Shown here in pieces: positions 26,033-34,039 of a stretch of DNA of 64,000 nt. Under the pieces are notes generated by a model that did not search any database, was not told the DNA's origin, and worked only from the letters and a program-made list of their open reading frames with translations. Numbering within the stretch: position 1 is the first letter of the stretch; each line of letters begins with the position of its first letter. Source of the DNA: Elusimicrobiota bacterium (lineage in GTDB: Bacteria; Elusimicrobiota; Elusimicrobia; UBA1565; UBA9628); NCBI GenBank assembly GCA_026388095.1, contig JAPLKL010000017.1:1-64000 (forward strand), in the 5' to 3' direction. Both the position numbers and the translations under genes were made by a program.

Positions 26033-26710
26033 TCAAGATTCTGGAGCGTCCAGCTTCTGCAGGGCGTCGCGCGCGGCCGCCTGCTCGGCCTCCTTCTTGC
26101 TCTTGCCTTCGCCGTGGCCGAGGACCCGCTTGCCGAAGTGGACCCGGACTTTGAAGGTCTTGTCGTGGTCCGGCCCCTCGGAGCTGGTGGTCTCATAGTT
26201 CGGCGGGGCCTTGTACTTCTTCTGCAGGACCTCCTGCAGCACGCTCTTGTAATCGGCCTCGGCCGCCGGCCGGTGGCGGTCGAGGCAGCCGCGGATGAAG
26301 GCTGCGGCCGGCGCGTAGCCTCCATCCATATAGATGGCCCCGATGAGCGCCTCCAAGGCGTTGGACAGGAGGCTCGCCCGGGTGCGGCCGCCGGAAGAAT
26401 CCTCCCCCACGCCCAGCAGCAGGTGCGCCCCGAGGCCGATCTCTGTGGCCCAGTGCGCCAGACTCGGCCGCGAGACCAGGTGGGCCTTCCTCTTGGACAG
26501 CCCTCCTTCTGCGTCGTCCGGATGCCGGACGTAGAGTTCGTGGGCGACCACCGCGGAGAGGATGCTGTCGCCCAGGAACTCCAGCCGCTCGTTGTAGACG
26601 GCAGACTGGCTTTCCGAGGCGTAGGACTTGTGCGACAGCGCTTCCTTGAGCAGCTGCTGGTCGCGGAAGTGGTAGCCGATGACGTCTTCCAAAGGCGGGA
26701 GATGGCTCAC
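26033..26710 (-). CDS. rnc: Ribonuclease III
   Basis: A 225-residue double-strand RNA endonuclease that processes rRNA and other structured RNAs. The nuclease domain shows the signature ERLEFLGDSIL near residue 42 and the second acidic site NALEALIGAIYMDGGY near 117. A dsRNA-binding domain fills about 155-220 (YKSVLQEVLQKKY to GEGKSKKEAEQAAARDAL). The start is GTG at 26710 with a weak ribosome site. The acpP-rnc order is common in bacteria. A strong hairpin separates the two genes and could be a self-cleavage site for RNase III. Confidence 0.95.
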   Translation of the reverse strand: MSHLPPLEDVIGYHFRDQQLLKEALSHKSYASESQSAVYNERLEFLGDSILSAVVAHELYVRHPDDAEGGLSKRKAHLVSRPSLAHWATEIGLGAHLLLGVGEDSSGGRTRASLLSNALEALIGAIYMDGGYAPAAAFIRGCLDRHRPAAEADYKSVLQEVLQKKYKAPPNYETTSSEGPDHDKTFKVRVHFGKRVLGHGEGKSKKEAEQAAARDALQKLDAPES

Positions 26711-26726
26711 GCGGGGCTCAGACGGC

Positions 26727-26757
26727 CCAGACCGGCGGGAAAACCCCGCCGGTCTGG
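26727..26757 (-). terminator. 13-bp hairpin between acpP and rnc
   Basis: A perfect 13-bp stem (26727-26739 with 26745-26757) and 5-nt loop lies 19 nt after the acpP stop. No T-run follows on the minus strand. It could be a partial terminator that lowers rnc relative to acpP, or an RNase III processing site. Confidence 0.55.
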
Positions 26758-26776
26758 ACTGTTCAGGCGTCCGGGC

Positions 26777-27028
26777 CTACTTCTTGGCGTGTCCGTTGAT
26801 GTAGTCGACGGCCTGGCCGACGGTCTGGATCTTCTCGGCCTGGTCATCGGGGATCTCCATGTCGAACTCTTCCTCGAGGGCCATCACCAGCTCCACGGTG
26901 TCGAGGGAGTCGGCGCCCAGGTCGTTGACGAAATGGGCCTCCGGCTTGACCTCTGAGGCATCCACCCCGAGCTGCTCGACGATGATCTTCTTGACGCGGT
27001 CTGCGACGCTGACGCTGGTATCCGCCAT
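26777..27028 (-). CDS. acpP: Acyl carrier protein
   Basis: An 83-residue acidic helical protein that carries growing acyl chains on a phosphopantetheine arm. The attachment site is Ser41 in [14 protein letters not shown]. The length and acidic helix II are typical. It sits between fabG and rnc, 36 nt after the fabG stop, with a purine-rich AGGAGAAAGG ribosome site. Confidence 0.97.
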   Translation of the reverse strand: MADTSVSVADRVKKIIVEQLGVDASEVKPEAHFVNDLGADSLDTVELVMALEEEFDMEIPDDQAEKIQTVGQAVDYINGHAKK

Positions 27029-27064
27029 TTCCTTTCTCCTCCTATGCTTTCGACTGGGACTGCG

Positions 27065-27829
27065 CTACATGTACATCCCGCCGTTGACCCCGAGCACCTG
27101 CCCGGTGATGTACGACGAATCTTCGCCGGCCAAAAAGAGCGCCGCGCGCGCGATGTCATCCGGCTCGCCCATGCGCCCGAGCAGGATGGCCTCCAGGAGC
27201 TTCTTCTTGGCCTCTTCCGGTATGGCGTCCGTCATGCGCGTGCGGATGAAGCCCGGCGCGATGGCGTTGACCAGGACGCCGCGCGAGGCGAACTCGCGGG
27301 CGCAGGACTTGGTGAGCGCGATGACGCCGCCCTTGGAGGCGCAGTAGTTGGCTTGACCGGCATTGCCCATTTGGCCAACGATGGAGGCGATGTTGATGAT
27401 GCGCCCCGCGCGGGCCTTGAGCATGGGTCGAGCCACGGCCTTGGTGAAATTAAAGGTGCCCTTGAGGTTGATGGCGAGGACCAGGTCCCAGTCGGCGTCG
27501 GCCATGCGCATGAGCAGGTTGTCCCGCGTGACGCCGGCGTTGTTGATCAGGATGTCCACCTTGCCGAACTTCTCGATGGCGGTCTTGACCACGGCTTCGC
27601 AGTCCTCGTACTTCGAGACGTCGGCCTTGGCCGACAGGCACGGAACCCCGGCGGCGGAGAGCTTCCCCGCGGCTTCCGCAGCCTTGGCCTCGTCCACGTC
27701 GACGACCACGATCGAGGCGCCTTCGCGCCCGAAGAGTTCGGCCATGCTGTAGCCGATGCCCTGCGCGGCACCGGTGATAATCGCGGTCTTGCCCGCCAAT
27801 CGGCGGGTCGCGACGGGGGCTTCAGGCAT
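27065..27829 (-). CDS. fabG: 3-oxoacyl-ACP reductase
   Basis: A 254-residue short-chain dehydrogenase that reduces 3-oxoacyl-ACP with NADPH in fatty acid elongation. The Rossmann motif TGAAQGIG (19-26), NNAG (96-99) and the catalytic tetrad Asn121, Ser149, Tyr162 and Lys166 are all present. The C-terminal GQVLGVNGGMYM is typical of FabG. It lies between plsX and acpP; fabH and fabD, often found here in other bacteria, are missing. Confidence 0.94.
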   Translation of the reverse strand: MPEAPVATRRLAGKTAIITGAAQGIGYSMAELFGREGASIVVVDVDEAKAAEAAGKLSAAGVPCLSAKADVSKYEDCEAVVKTAIEKFGKVDILINNAGVTRDNLLMRMADADWDLVLAINLKGTFNFTKAVARPMLKARAGRIINIASIVGQMGNAGQANYCASKGGVIALTKSCAREFASRGVLVNAIAPGFIRTRMTDAIPEEAKKKLLEAILLGRMGEPDDIARAALFLAGEDSSYITGQVLGVNGGMYM

Positions 27830-27853
27830 TGCGGTATTCCTCGCTTGGGATGG

Positions 27854-28885
27854 TCAAAGGATCTGGAGCCTCGCGGTCTCGAGGCTGAGCTTCATGGCCG
27901 CGACCGACTTCTGGATCTGGGCATCGACGCCCCGCTCCACGAGTTGCTGGGCCGCGCGCAGGGAGTTGGCGATGGCCTTGGCGTTGGACCGGCCGTGGGC
28001 GACCACGACCGCGCCGCCCACGCCCAGCAGGGGCGCGCCGCCGTGCTCGTCGGGATTGAGGCGCTTCTTGAGGCGGTTGAGCGGGCTGCGCAACAGCAGG
28101 CCACCGGCTTTGTAAAGGTGGTTGCGGCGGATCTCAGCCTTGAGGGAGTTGAGGACCGAGGCCGCCACGCCCTCGATGAGCTTCAAGGCGATGTTGCCCA
28201 CGAACCCGTCGCAGACCACCACGTCCACGGTGCCGGCCGTGATGTCGTGACCTTCCACCGGGCCGCGGAAATCGAGCCCGCTGGCTTTGAGCAGCGGGCT
28301 GGCCTCGCGCACCAAGTCGTTGCCCCGGCTTTCCTCTTCGCCGGCGGAGAGCAGGCCCACGGTCGGCTCGGCCTGGCGCAGCATGTGGCGGCAGTAGAGC
28401 GTCCCCATGGCCGCGAACTGCAGCAGATGCCAGGGTTCGCATTCGGTGTTGGCGCCCACGTCCAGGAGCACGGTGGCGCCCCGAGGCGTCGGGACGGCCA
28501 CGGCTAACGCGGGCCGCAGCACTCCAGGCAGGCGCTTGAGGTGCCCGAGCGCGGCGGTCACGGCCGCCCCGGAATGCCCGGCGGAGACCATGGCGGCGGC
28601 CCGGCCCTCGGCGACCAGCCGCGCGCAGGACAAGATGGAAGCGTCGGGCATGTCCCGGCAGGCGGCGGCCGGATCCGCGTCCATGGGGATGACCTGGGGG
28701 GCGTCGACGATCTCGAAGCGCCGGTCGCTGTGCGGGATGCCGCGGGCGGTGAGCTCGTTGCGGATGTCCGCTGCGGGCCCGACCAACAGGAATTCCAAGC
28801 CCCAGGCATTGGCCGCCGCGATGGCGCCCTCGATGTTGGGCGCCAAACCGGTGTCGCCGGCGGCGGCGTCGAGCGCGATCCGCAT
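27854..28885 (-). CDS. plsX: Phosphate acyltransferase PlsX
   Basis: A 343-residue peripheral membrane enzyme that makes acyl-phosphate from acyl-ACP, the first step of phospholipid synthesis by the PlsX-PlsY route. The N-terminus (MRIALDAAAGDTG) corresponds to the family's MDxMGGD block, and internal blocks MVSAGHSGA, LLDVGANTE and VVVCDGFVGNIALKLIEG are clear. The ATG at 28885 is 7 nt past the rpmF stop. The N-terminal block is a little divergent (AAAGD for xMGGD). Confidence 0.93.
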   Translation of the reverse strand: MRIALDAAAGDTGLAPNIEGAIAAANAWGLEFLLVGPAADIRNELTARGIPHSDRRFEIVDAPQVIPMDADPAAACRDMPDASILSCARLVAEGRAAAMVSAGHSGAAVTAALGHLKRLPGVLRPALAVAVPTPRGATVLLDVGANTECEPWHLLQFAAMGTLYCRHMLRQAEPTVGLLSAGEEESRGNDLVREASPLLKASGLDFRGPVEGHDITAGTVDVVVCDGFVGNIALKLIEGVAASVLNSLKAEIRRNHLYKAGGLLLRSPLNRLKKRLNPDEHGGAPLLGVGGAVVVAHGRSNAKAIANSLRAAQQLVERGVDAQIQKSVAAMKLSLETARLQIL

Positions 28886-28892
28886 CAAGCCG

Positions 28893-29117
28893 CTACGGCT
28901 TCTGCTGTCCGCCCTCGCCATCCGCGGCCTTCTCCTTCTTCTTGGGCGCGATGACGAGCTGGCCGTTGTACCAGCCGCAACTGGGGCAGACGGTGTGCGG
29001 GGGGCGCAGGTTCTTGCAGTTGGGGCAGGCGGAAGCGGTCGTGTGGTCCAGGCGCCAGTTCTGGGCGCGGCGGCTGTCCCGGCGGGACCGAGTGTGCTTG
29101 CGTTTTGGGTTTGGCAT
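28893..29117 (-). CDS. rpmF: 50S ribosomal protein L32
   Basis: A 74-residue ribosomal protein. The start MPNPKRKHTRSRRDSRRA is typical of L32, followed by a zinc ribbon with CPNC and CPSC pairs (residues 31-34 and 44-47). The zinc-binding form is retained. A charged 20-residue tail (KKKEKAADGEGG) is longer than usual. The yceD-rpmF-plsX order is a classic bacterial arrangement. Confidence 0.96.
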   Translation of the reverse strand: MPNPKRKHTRSRRDSRRAQNWRLDHTTASACPNCKNLRPPHTVCPSCGWYNGQLVIAPKKKEKAADGEGGQQKP

Positions 29118-29138
29118 ATCTCTCCTGGTGCGAAATCT

Positions 29139-29561
29139 TCAGACTGCGCAGCCGCAGGCTTCGACGTTGCGGTTGGCCCCGCACTTCGGGCAGAGCCCCT
29201 TGCAGTCGCTCCGGCAGCGGGCGTGGTCGGGCAGGGCCAGGACCAGCGCCTGCCGCACCTCTTCCGTCGCGTCGAGGGTCGTCGCCCCCGCGGGCACCTC
29301 CCCCTCGACATTGGTGCGGAAACGCTGACGAGCCGGGCCCAGGCACCGGACGCAGGCGAGTTGCCACTCGCCCTCGACGGTGCCCGAGTATGCGGCCCCG
29401 GACCCGTGCCGTGCGACGCTCAACTGCACATCGAGCGGGCTGGTCAGGAGGACCGCGGAATCGGCCAGCAAAGGCTGCGTCTCAGCCGCTTCCAGGCGGC
29501 GCTCCAAGGCCACTACGGCCTGTTCACGCAACCCGATCAAGTCGAACTGCAAGTTGGTCAT
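29139..29561 (-). CDS. yceD: YceD/DUF177-family protein (23S rRNA accumulation protein)
   Basis: A 140-residue DUF177 protein, a family linked to 23S rRNA accumulation and almost always encoded just before rpmF. Visible marks are CVRCLGPARQ near residue 70 and the C-terminal cysteine cluster CRSDCKGLCPKCGANRN, likely a zinc site. It is the first gene of the lipid/ribosome cluster; the start is ATG at 29561 with no good ribosome site. Confidence 0.88.
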   Translation of the reverse strand: MTNLQFDLIGLREQAVVALERRLEAAETQPLLADSAVLLTSPLDVQLSVARHGSGAAYSGTVEGEWQLACVRCLGPARQRFRTNVEGEVPAGATTLDATEEVRQALVLALPDHARCRSDCKGLCPKCGANRNVEACGCAV

Positions 29562-29585
29562 TTTAGCTACTTTCCGAGAGGAAAG

Positions 29586-30551
29586 TCAATTAAAACCGAC
29601 AGTTTCCCGGATGAAGTACGGGGGCTTGTCCTTGATGTCGAAATAGACCCGGATGAGGATCTCGGCCACCAGGCCCAAGAGGAGCAGCTGGAGGCCGGCC
29701 AAGGCGAAGAAGATGGAGACCTGGAAGAGGGGTTGGTCCTTGACGAAGACGTGGTCGTGGAACTTGTGATACAGGGTGTAGGCGGCCATGAGGATGCCGA
29801 TTCCGCACATGGCCAGGCCGCTGCCGCCGAAGAGGTAGATGGGCTTGGCCATGTAGGCGTCCATGAACTTGACGGTGATGAGGTCGAGGACGACCTTGAA
29901 GGTCCGGCCCAGGCCGTATTTGGAGACGCCTTGGGTGCGGGGCCGATGGTTGACCGGGACCTCGACGATGCGGGCGCCTAGGAAGCCGGCGAAGGCGGGG
30001 ATGAAGCGGTGCATCTCGCCGTAGAGGCGGACGGACTTGAGGTACACGCTGCGGTAGAGCTTGAGAGTGCAGCCGTAGTCGTGCAGGCGCACGCCGGTGA
30101 TCCAGGATATGAGGCCGTTGGCGATGCGCGAGGGCAGGATGCGGGTCAGTCCGGGGTCTTGGCGGTCCTTGCGCCAGCCGCTGACCACGTCGTAGCCTTC
30201 GCCGAACTTGGTCAGGAGCATGGGGATGTCGCGGGGGTCGTTCTGGCGGTCGGCGTCGAGCATGGCGATGATCTCGCCCTGGGCCTGGGCGATGCCGGCG
30301 GAGAGGGCGGCGGTCTGTCCGACGTTGCGCCCCAGGCGCAGGCCTTTGAAGCCGGGGTAGCGCTTGACCAGGGCCTGGATGCCGGCGTAGGAGGCGTCGG
30401 TGGAGCCGTCGTCTACGAGGATGACCTCGCAGGGCTTGTGGAGGCCCCCCAAGACGCCGGAGAGCTCCTCGCCGAGGCCGGGGAGGCTCTCTTCCTCGTT
30501 GTAGACGGGGATGATGACGCTCAGGTACGGCTTGGCTGTCGGGTCGGGCAT
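29586..30551 (-). CDS. Membrane GT2 glycosyltransferase (dolichyl/undecaprenyl-phosphate sugar synthase type)
   Basis: A 321-residue family-2 glycosyltransferase. The GT-A domain has LSVIIPVYNEEESLPG, DDGSTD (nucleotide site) and the metal-binding motif DADRQNDP. Two C-terminal membrane segments (about 235-258 and 275-300) match the GtrB/ArnC type, which moves a sugar from a nucleotide onto polyprenyl phosphate at the inner face. It should supply a lipid-linked sugar for envelope glycans. The exact sugar cannot be told. A TGATAGAAT promoter lies 9 nt before the ATG. Confidence 0.88.
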   Translation of the reverse strand: MPDPTAKPYLSVIIPVYNEEESLPGLGEELSGVLGGLHKPCEVILVDDGSTDASYAGIQALVKRYPGFKGLRLGRNVGQTAALSAGIAQAQGEIIAMLDADRQNDPRDIPMLLTKFGEGYDVVSGWRKDRQDPGLTRILPSRIANGLISWITGVRLHDYGCTLKLYRSVYLKSVRLYGEMHRFIPAFAGFLGARIVEVPVNHRPRTQGVSKYGLGRTFKVVLDLITVKFMDAYMAKPIYLFGGSGLAMCGIGILMAAYTLYHKFHDHVFVKDQPLFQVSIFFALAGLQLLLLGLVAEILIRVYFDIKDKPPYFIRETVGFN

Positions 30552-30560
30552 CGGTTGAGG

Positions 30561-30569
30561 ATTCTATCA
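30561..30569 (-). promoter_or_regulatory. Extended -10 promoter of the GT2 gene
   Basis: On the minus strand TGATAGAAT ends 9 nt before the start codon. Transcription would begin near 30554, leaving about 3 nt of leader and no room for a ribosome site. Confidence 0.5.
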
Positions 30570-30616
30570 AAAATCATGGAACCTTTTCCGGTCGGACTCG
30601 TATATGTAGTAGGACT

Positions 30617-30688
30617 TGCGGGGTAGTTCAACTGGTAGAACGACCGCCTGTCAATCGGAGGATGCGGGTTCGAGTCCCACCCCCGCAG
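30617..30688 (+). tRNA. tRNA-Asp (GTC)
   Basis: A 72-nt cloverleaf. The acceptor stem TGCGGGG/CCCCGCA pairs fully, the D arm is GTTC/GAAC and the anticodon loop is CTGTCAA. The anticodon stem pairs only at its three middle positions (27-43 A-A and 31-39 C-T do not pair) and the T stem has one mismatch, so folding is weaker than usual. Confidence 0.82.
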
Positions 30689-30697
30689 GTCCGTCGT

Positions 30698-30741
30698 AAA
30701 CCATGGGGATCCGGCACAGGCGGCGGCATGGTTTTAATTTT
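30698..30741 (+). terminator. Possible terminator after tRNA-Asp
   Basis: An 8-bp inverted repeat (AAACCATG at 30698-30705 with CATGGTTT at 30727-30734) encloses a GC-rich loop and runs into TTTTAATTTT. It could end the tRNA-Asp transcript. The loop is long, so support is moderate. Confidence 0.45.
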
Positions 30742-30818
30742 CATTGGCCCGGCACTTGACGGTCGGGGGTTTTGGTGCTATCCTGGATTTCGACAGGCGG
30801 CGAAGTTGAACTACCCCA

Positions 30819-30838
30819 GGCCCCGGGAAACCGGGGCC
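30819..30838 (-). terminator. GAAA-type tetraloop hairpin after the GT4 gene
   Basis: A perfect 8-bp GC stem (30819-30826 with 30831-30838) closes a GAAA loop, read on the plus strand. It lies 16 nt past the stop of the convergent GT4 gene. No T-run follows on the minus strand; on the plus strand a short TCGTCTTT follows. Confidence 0.5.
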
Positions 30839-30854
30839 GTCGTCTTTAAGAAAG

Positions 30855-32012
30855 TTAAGCCCTGGCACCGAGCAGGCGCAGATAAAGCTCTTCCTGCTGC
30901 CGGACCATGCCGTCGATGTCGAACTCCTGGCCGATGGAAGCGGCTGCCGAGGCGCCCATCCTCTTGCGCAGGGCATCGTCCATGAGCAGGTCCTTGACGC
31001 GCTGGGCCAAGGCCGCGGCATCCCTCTGCGGCACCAGGACTCCGTTCTCTCCGTTGCGTATGAGGTCCTTGACCCCATCGGTGGCATAGCAGACCGGGAC
31101 CACTCCCGACTTCATCGCCTCCACCAGCGCGCGCGGCAGGCCCTCCCATAAGGAAGTCAGCACGAACACATCCGAGGCCGCCAGAAGCTCCGCCACGTCC
31201 CGCCGCCAGCCCGGCAGCAGGAAGCGCGGCTTCAGTCCCCCCACGCCAGCCTCAAGCTCGCGGCGCAGCGGTCCATCACCAACGAAGACGAAGGCCGCGT
31301 CGGGTTGTGACTGAGCCACGATCCGGGCCGCGGTCAAGAAATCCTCTGGATTCTTCTGAGGCTTGAAATTCCCCACGCTCAGCACCAAGCGGGCATCCGG
31401 CTTAAGACCCAGGCTCTTCTTCTTCTCAGCCGCATCGCAGCGCGCCGGGAAATCCCCCAGCTTCACCCCGGAGCGGATGAGCACGTAGTCCTCGGGATTG
31501 CCCAAGCCATAGCCTTTGGCGGTGAACTCGTTTTCTCGGGACACGAACACCAAAGCCGTGGACAATGCGCCCGCCAGACGCTCAACCAAGACGTAAAGCC
31601 ACTTCTTCGGCCAGGACTGGCCGTCATGGAAGCCGAAGCCGTGGAAAGTATGCACCACCACCGGCACGTCCGCTGCCCAGGCGGCCAGCCGACCCAATAT
31701 CCCTGCCTTCGAGCTGTGCGTATGAACCACCGCCGGCTTCTCTTTAAGGAAAAGTCGGCGAAGTCCCAGGAAAGCCAGGAGGTCGCGCCAAGGATCTATC
31801 TCCCGGACCAGATTCTTCACGAACCTCCACCGCGGCCCGTCGTTCGGCCACGACTGCAGCTCCGAGTCCAGCACCCCCCCCGCGCCGCAGAGCAGCGACG
31901 CATCGAAGCGGCGTGGGTCGAGATGGCGCACCGTGTGCAAAGTGTTCTGCTGGGCCCCGCCCAGGTCCAGGCGGGTGATGAGGTGGACGACTCTGATCCG
32001 CTCGGGACTCAC
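30855..32012 (-). CDS. GT4-family glycosyltransferase
   Basis: A 385-residue GT-B enzyme. The N-terminal domain begins VVHLITRLDLGGAQQN with the family's glycine-rich acceptor loop; HTFHGFGFHDGQ lies near residue 123. The C-terminal nucleotide-sugar domain has VLSVGNFKPQKNPEDFL, LLPGWRRDV and LTSLWEGLPRALVEAM with the conserved E-x7-E. It transfers a sugar from a nucleotide donor, probably for cell-surface polysaccharide. The GTG at 32012 overlaps the SpoIID-gene stop (GTGA), so the two are coupled. Confidence 0.9.
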   Translation of the reverse strand: MSPERIRVVHLITRLDLGGAQQNTLHTVRHLDPRRFDASLLCGAGGVLDSELQSWPNDGPRWRFVKNLVREIDPWRDLLAFLGLRRLFLKEKPAVVHTHSSKAGILGRLAAWAADVPVVVHTFHGFGFHDGQSWPKKWLYVLVERLAGALSTALVFVSRENEFTAKGYGLGNPEDYVLIRSGVKLGDFPARCDAAEKKKSLGLKPDARLVLSVGNFKPQKNPEDFLTAARIVAQSQPDAAFVFVGDGPLRRELEAGVGGLKPRFLLPGWRRDVAELLAASDVFVLTSLWEGLPRALVEAMKSGVVPVCYATDGVKDLIRNGENGVLVPQRDAAALAQRVKDLLMDDALRKRMGASAAASIGQEFDIDGMVRQQEELYLRLLGARA

Positions 32013-34039
32013 GGTTGCGGCTTCTTCTTTCCGCTCTCGGAAAGACCGGTCAGCTTCAGGGCCGGGAAGTAATGCGCCAGGATGTCCGGCCACCTGCGGC
32101 CCAGCCGCGCCTGGCCCAGCATGCCCGCGCGGCACAGTCCCACCCCGTGGCCGGTGCCCGCGCCCCAGATGATGAAGCGGTCCGCCTGCGCGCCCGCCAT
32201 GAGCGGCTGCACCGTGAAGAGCGTCGAGCGCAAAGAGCCCGGCGAGAGCACGCTCGCCATCGCCTGTGCCCCCTCCAAGGTCAAGGAGCCGCGCGAGCCC
32301 ACGACCTCCAGCACCCGCACCCGGCCCGTGGCCGTGCGCGCGCGCACGAGCAGCTGACGCACCGGCCCGATGTCGCGGCTGCGCTTGGCGCGCTCCGTGA
32401 TGTCCGCGGCCGGGATGATGCGCATCCAGCGCGATTCCGCCGGCGCCGTCGTGCCGGTGGCCTCGCAGTAGCGGTCCGGCCCCGGATACTCGTGGGTCCA
32501 GAGCTCGAGCTTCTCCGGCGAATCCCCTATGGCCGCCGGATGCTCTCCGTCCGAGACCGAGACCATGGCTTCCGCGCCGGGCTCCTGCGCGGCCCGGCCG
32601 TCCTCCGTCACCCCCCCGCAGTCGTCGTGCTCCAGGGCCAGCGCCGCCGTCCCGTCCTTGGTCAGGGTGATGCCGGCCGTGGCCCGGACCGCAGCGGCCG
32701 CGTCCCGCATCTCCGCGCTGAGGCCCAGGTACTTCTGGCAGGCTTCCGAGTCGCAGATGTCCGCGCGCTCCGGGTTCCCGCCGGCGTGGGCTTTGAACCA
32801 CAAGGCGCGGGAGCGCGACACCACGGCTTGGGCTTTGTACGCCTCGCTGTCGCTCTGCAGCGGCAGGGCCGCGGAGACCACGCCGTAGAGGTACTCCTCC
32901 AGGCCCACCACGTTGATCAGCTGGAAGCCGCCGGTCGCCGGCCTGACCTCCACCGCGCCGCGCACCTCCCGATCCCCCTGGTCGAAGCCAGCCCCGTCCG
33001 CGAAGCGCGCGCCCGAGAGCAGGACCGAGGCCGCCGGGCCGCCCGGGACGATACGGAAGCTCTGCGTGGTGGTGTGGACGATGTTGCGCGAGTCGTCGCG
33101 CAGTTCGACCAGGTCGTGCTCGGGCCGGAAATCGACCTCCCAACGGCGCAGGGCCTTGCCGCCGTCCTGGATCACCTCGCCCGACAAGGCCAGCACCTTG
33201 AAATCGGAGTTGGCCGTGAAATAGATGCGCGCCGCGGCGGCCGGGCGCCCGCCCGGAGCCGTGAACAGGCCCACGCGCAGCGCCGGCCCAGGCTCCGGCA
33301 GGGCCTCATCCGCGGCCGGCTGCGGCCCCAGCATGGGGCGCTCGATGCGCCGGATCCGCAGTTCCGACTCCGAATCTCCCTTGAGCGACGGCCTTAGCCT
33401 CTTGCTCTCCCGCGCGGCCCGGGGGTCGGCCGGGTCGCGGTCCAGCAGATTTTTGTACGAGTACCAGGCCTCCCGGTCCTTTCCGTCGTTGGCCTGCAGG
33501 CCGGCCAAGTCCTGCAGGCATTCCAGGTTCCTGTCATCGAGGCTCGCGCATTGGCGCAGGTAGGCCATGGCCCGGACCTTGTCGCCCAGGCTCGTCGCCG
33601 CTTGGGCCGCCTCATAGTTGGCCGCGGCCATGACGTATGGGCTCTTCAGGGCCGAGGTCTGATCGAAGGGGTTCTGCTCGAGCAGCGCCCGCAGGGGCGC
33701 CAGGGCCTGGCGGGGCTGGGCGGACATGAGGGCCGTCACGGCCAGGCCTAGTTGCGACTCGGCGCGGTCTGCGGTGGTGGCGGACCGGTCCGTTCCCCGG
33801 AGGAACGAGTCGCGGGCCTCGGGCAGGCGTCGCAAGGCGGCGTAGGCCCAGCCGAGCTGGTTCCAGACGAAGCCGCGGGCGTCAGGCTGCAGGGAGGCTT
33901 TGACCCAGGCGCTGAGCGCCTCGTCGTGGCGCCCCCGGTCGCGCGCGAGGATCGCCAGGTCAACGTCGGCCGCGCCGGCCGTCGCGGGGCCGCAGATGAG
34001 CAGGACGAGCGCCAAACCCCAGCCGTCCGCGCGCCTCAT
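32009..34039 (-). CDS. Exported TPR-SpoIID domain protein, catalytic Glu apparently lost
   Basis: A 676-residue protein with a signal peptide (about 1-23), TPR-like helical repeats (about 25-210) and a SpoIID/LytB domain (about 330-660). Diagnostic blocks are LEEYLYGVVSAALP, AYKAQAVVSRSRAL and, near the end, IIWGAGTGHGVGLCRAGMLGQA. SpoIID enzymes cleave peptidoglycan stripped of peptides. In the active family the first block reads GVVxSEMP with the catalytic Glu; here it reads GVVSAALP, so the Glu is Ala. It is therefore probably a glycan-binding or activator protein. It overlaps both neighbours by 4 nt. Nothing else suggests sporulation. Confidence 0.85.
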   Translation of the reverse strand: MRRADGWGLALVLLICGPATAGAADVDLAILARDRGRHDEALSAWVKASLQPDARGFVWNQLGWAYAALRRLPEARDSFLRGTDRSATTADRAESQLGLAVTALMSAQPRQALAPLRALLEQNPFDQTSALKSPYVMAAANYEAAQAATSLGDKVRAMAYLRQCASLDDRNLECLQDLAGLQANDGKDREAWYSYKNLLDRDPADPRAARESKRLRPSLKGDSESELRIRRIERPMLGPQPAADEALPEPGPALRVGLFTAPGGRPAAAARIYFTANSDFKVLALSGEVIQDGGKALRRWEVDFRPEHDLVELRDDSRNIVHTTTQSFRIVPGGPAASVLLSGARFADGAGFDQGDREVRGAVEVRPATGGFQLINVVGLEEYLYGVVSAALPLQSDSEAYKAQAVVSRSRALWFKAHAGGNPERADICDSEACQKYLGLSAEMRDAAAAVRATAGITLTKDGTAALALEHDDCGGVTEDGRAAQEPGAEAMVSVSDGEHPAAIGDSPEKLELWTHEYPGPDRYCEATGTTAPAESRWMRIIPAADITERAKRSRDIGPVRQLLVRARTATGRVRVLEVVGSRGSLTLEGAQAMASVLSPGSLRSTLFTVQPLMAGAQADRFIIWGAGTGHGVGLCRAGMLGQARLGRRWPDILAHYFPALKLTGLSESGKKKPQP

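Noticed and set aside
30770-30800. A stretch CCTGGATTTCGACAGG that resembles the 5' part of tmRNA
   Set aside because: The bacterial tmRNA start needs a matching tRNA-like 3' end about 300 nt later; here the following bases are the convergent GT4 gene, and no such end is visible. Taken as chance or at most a remnant.
32009-34039. SpoIID domain read as evidence of sporulation
   Set aside because: The domain occurs widely in non-sporulating bacteria, the catalytic Glu is missing and no other spore gene is in the window.
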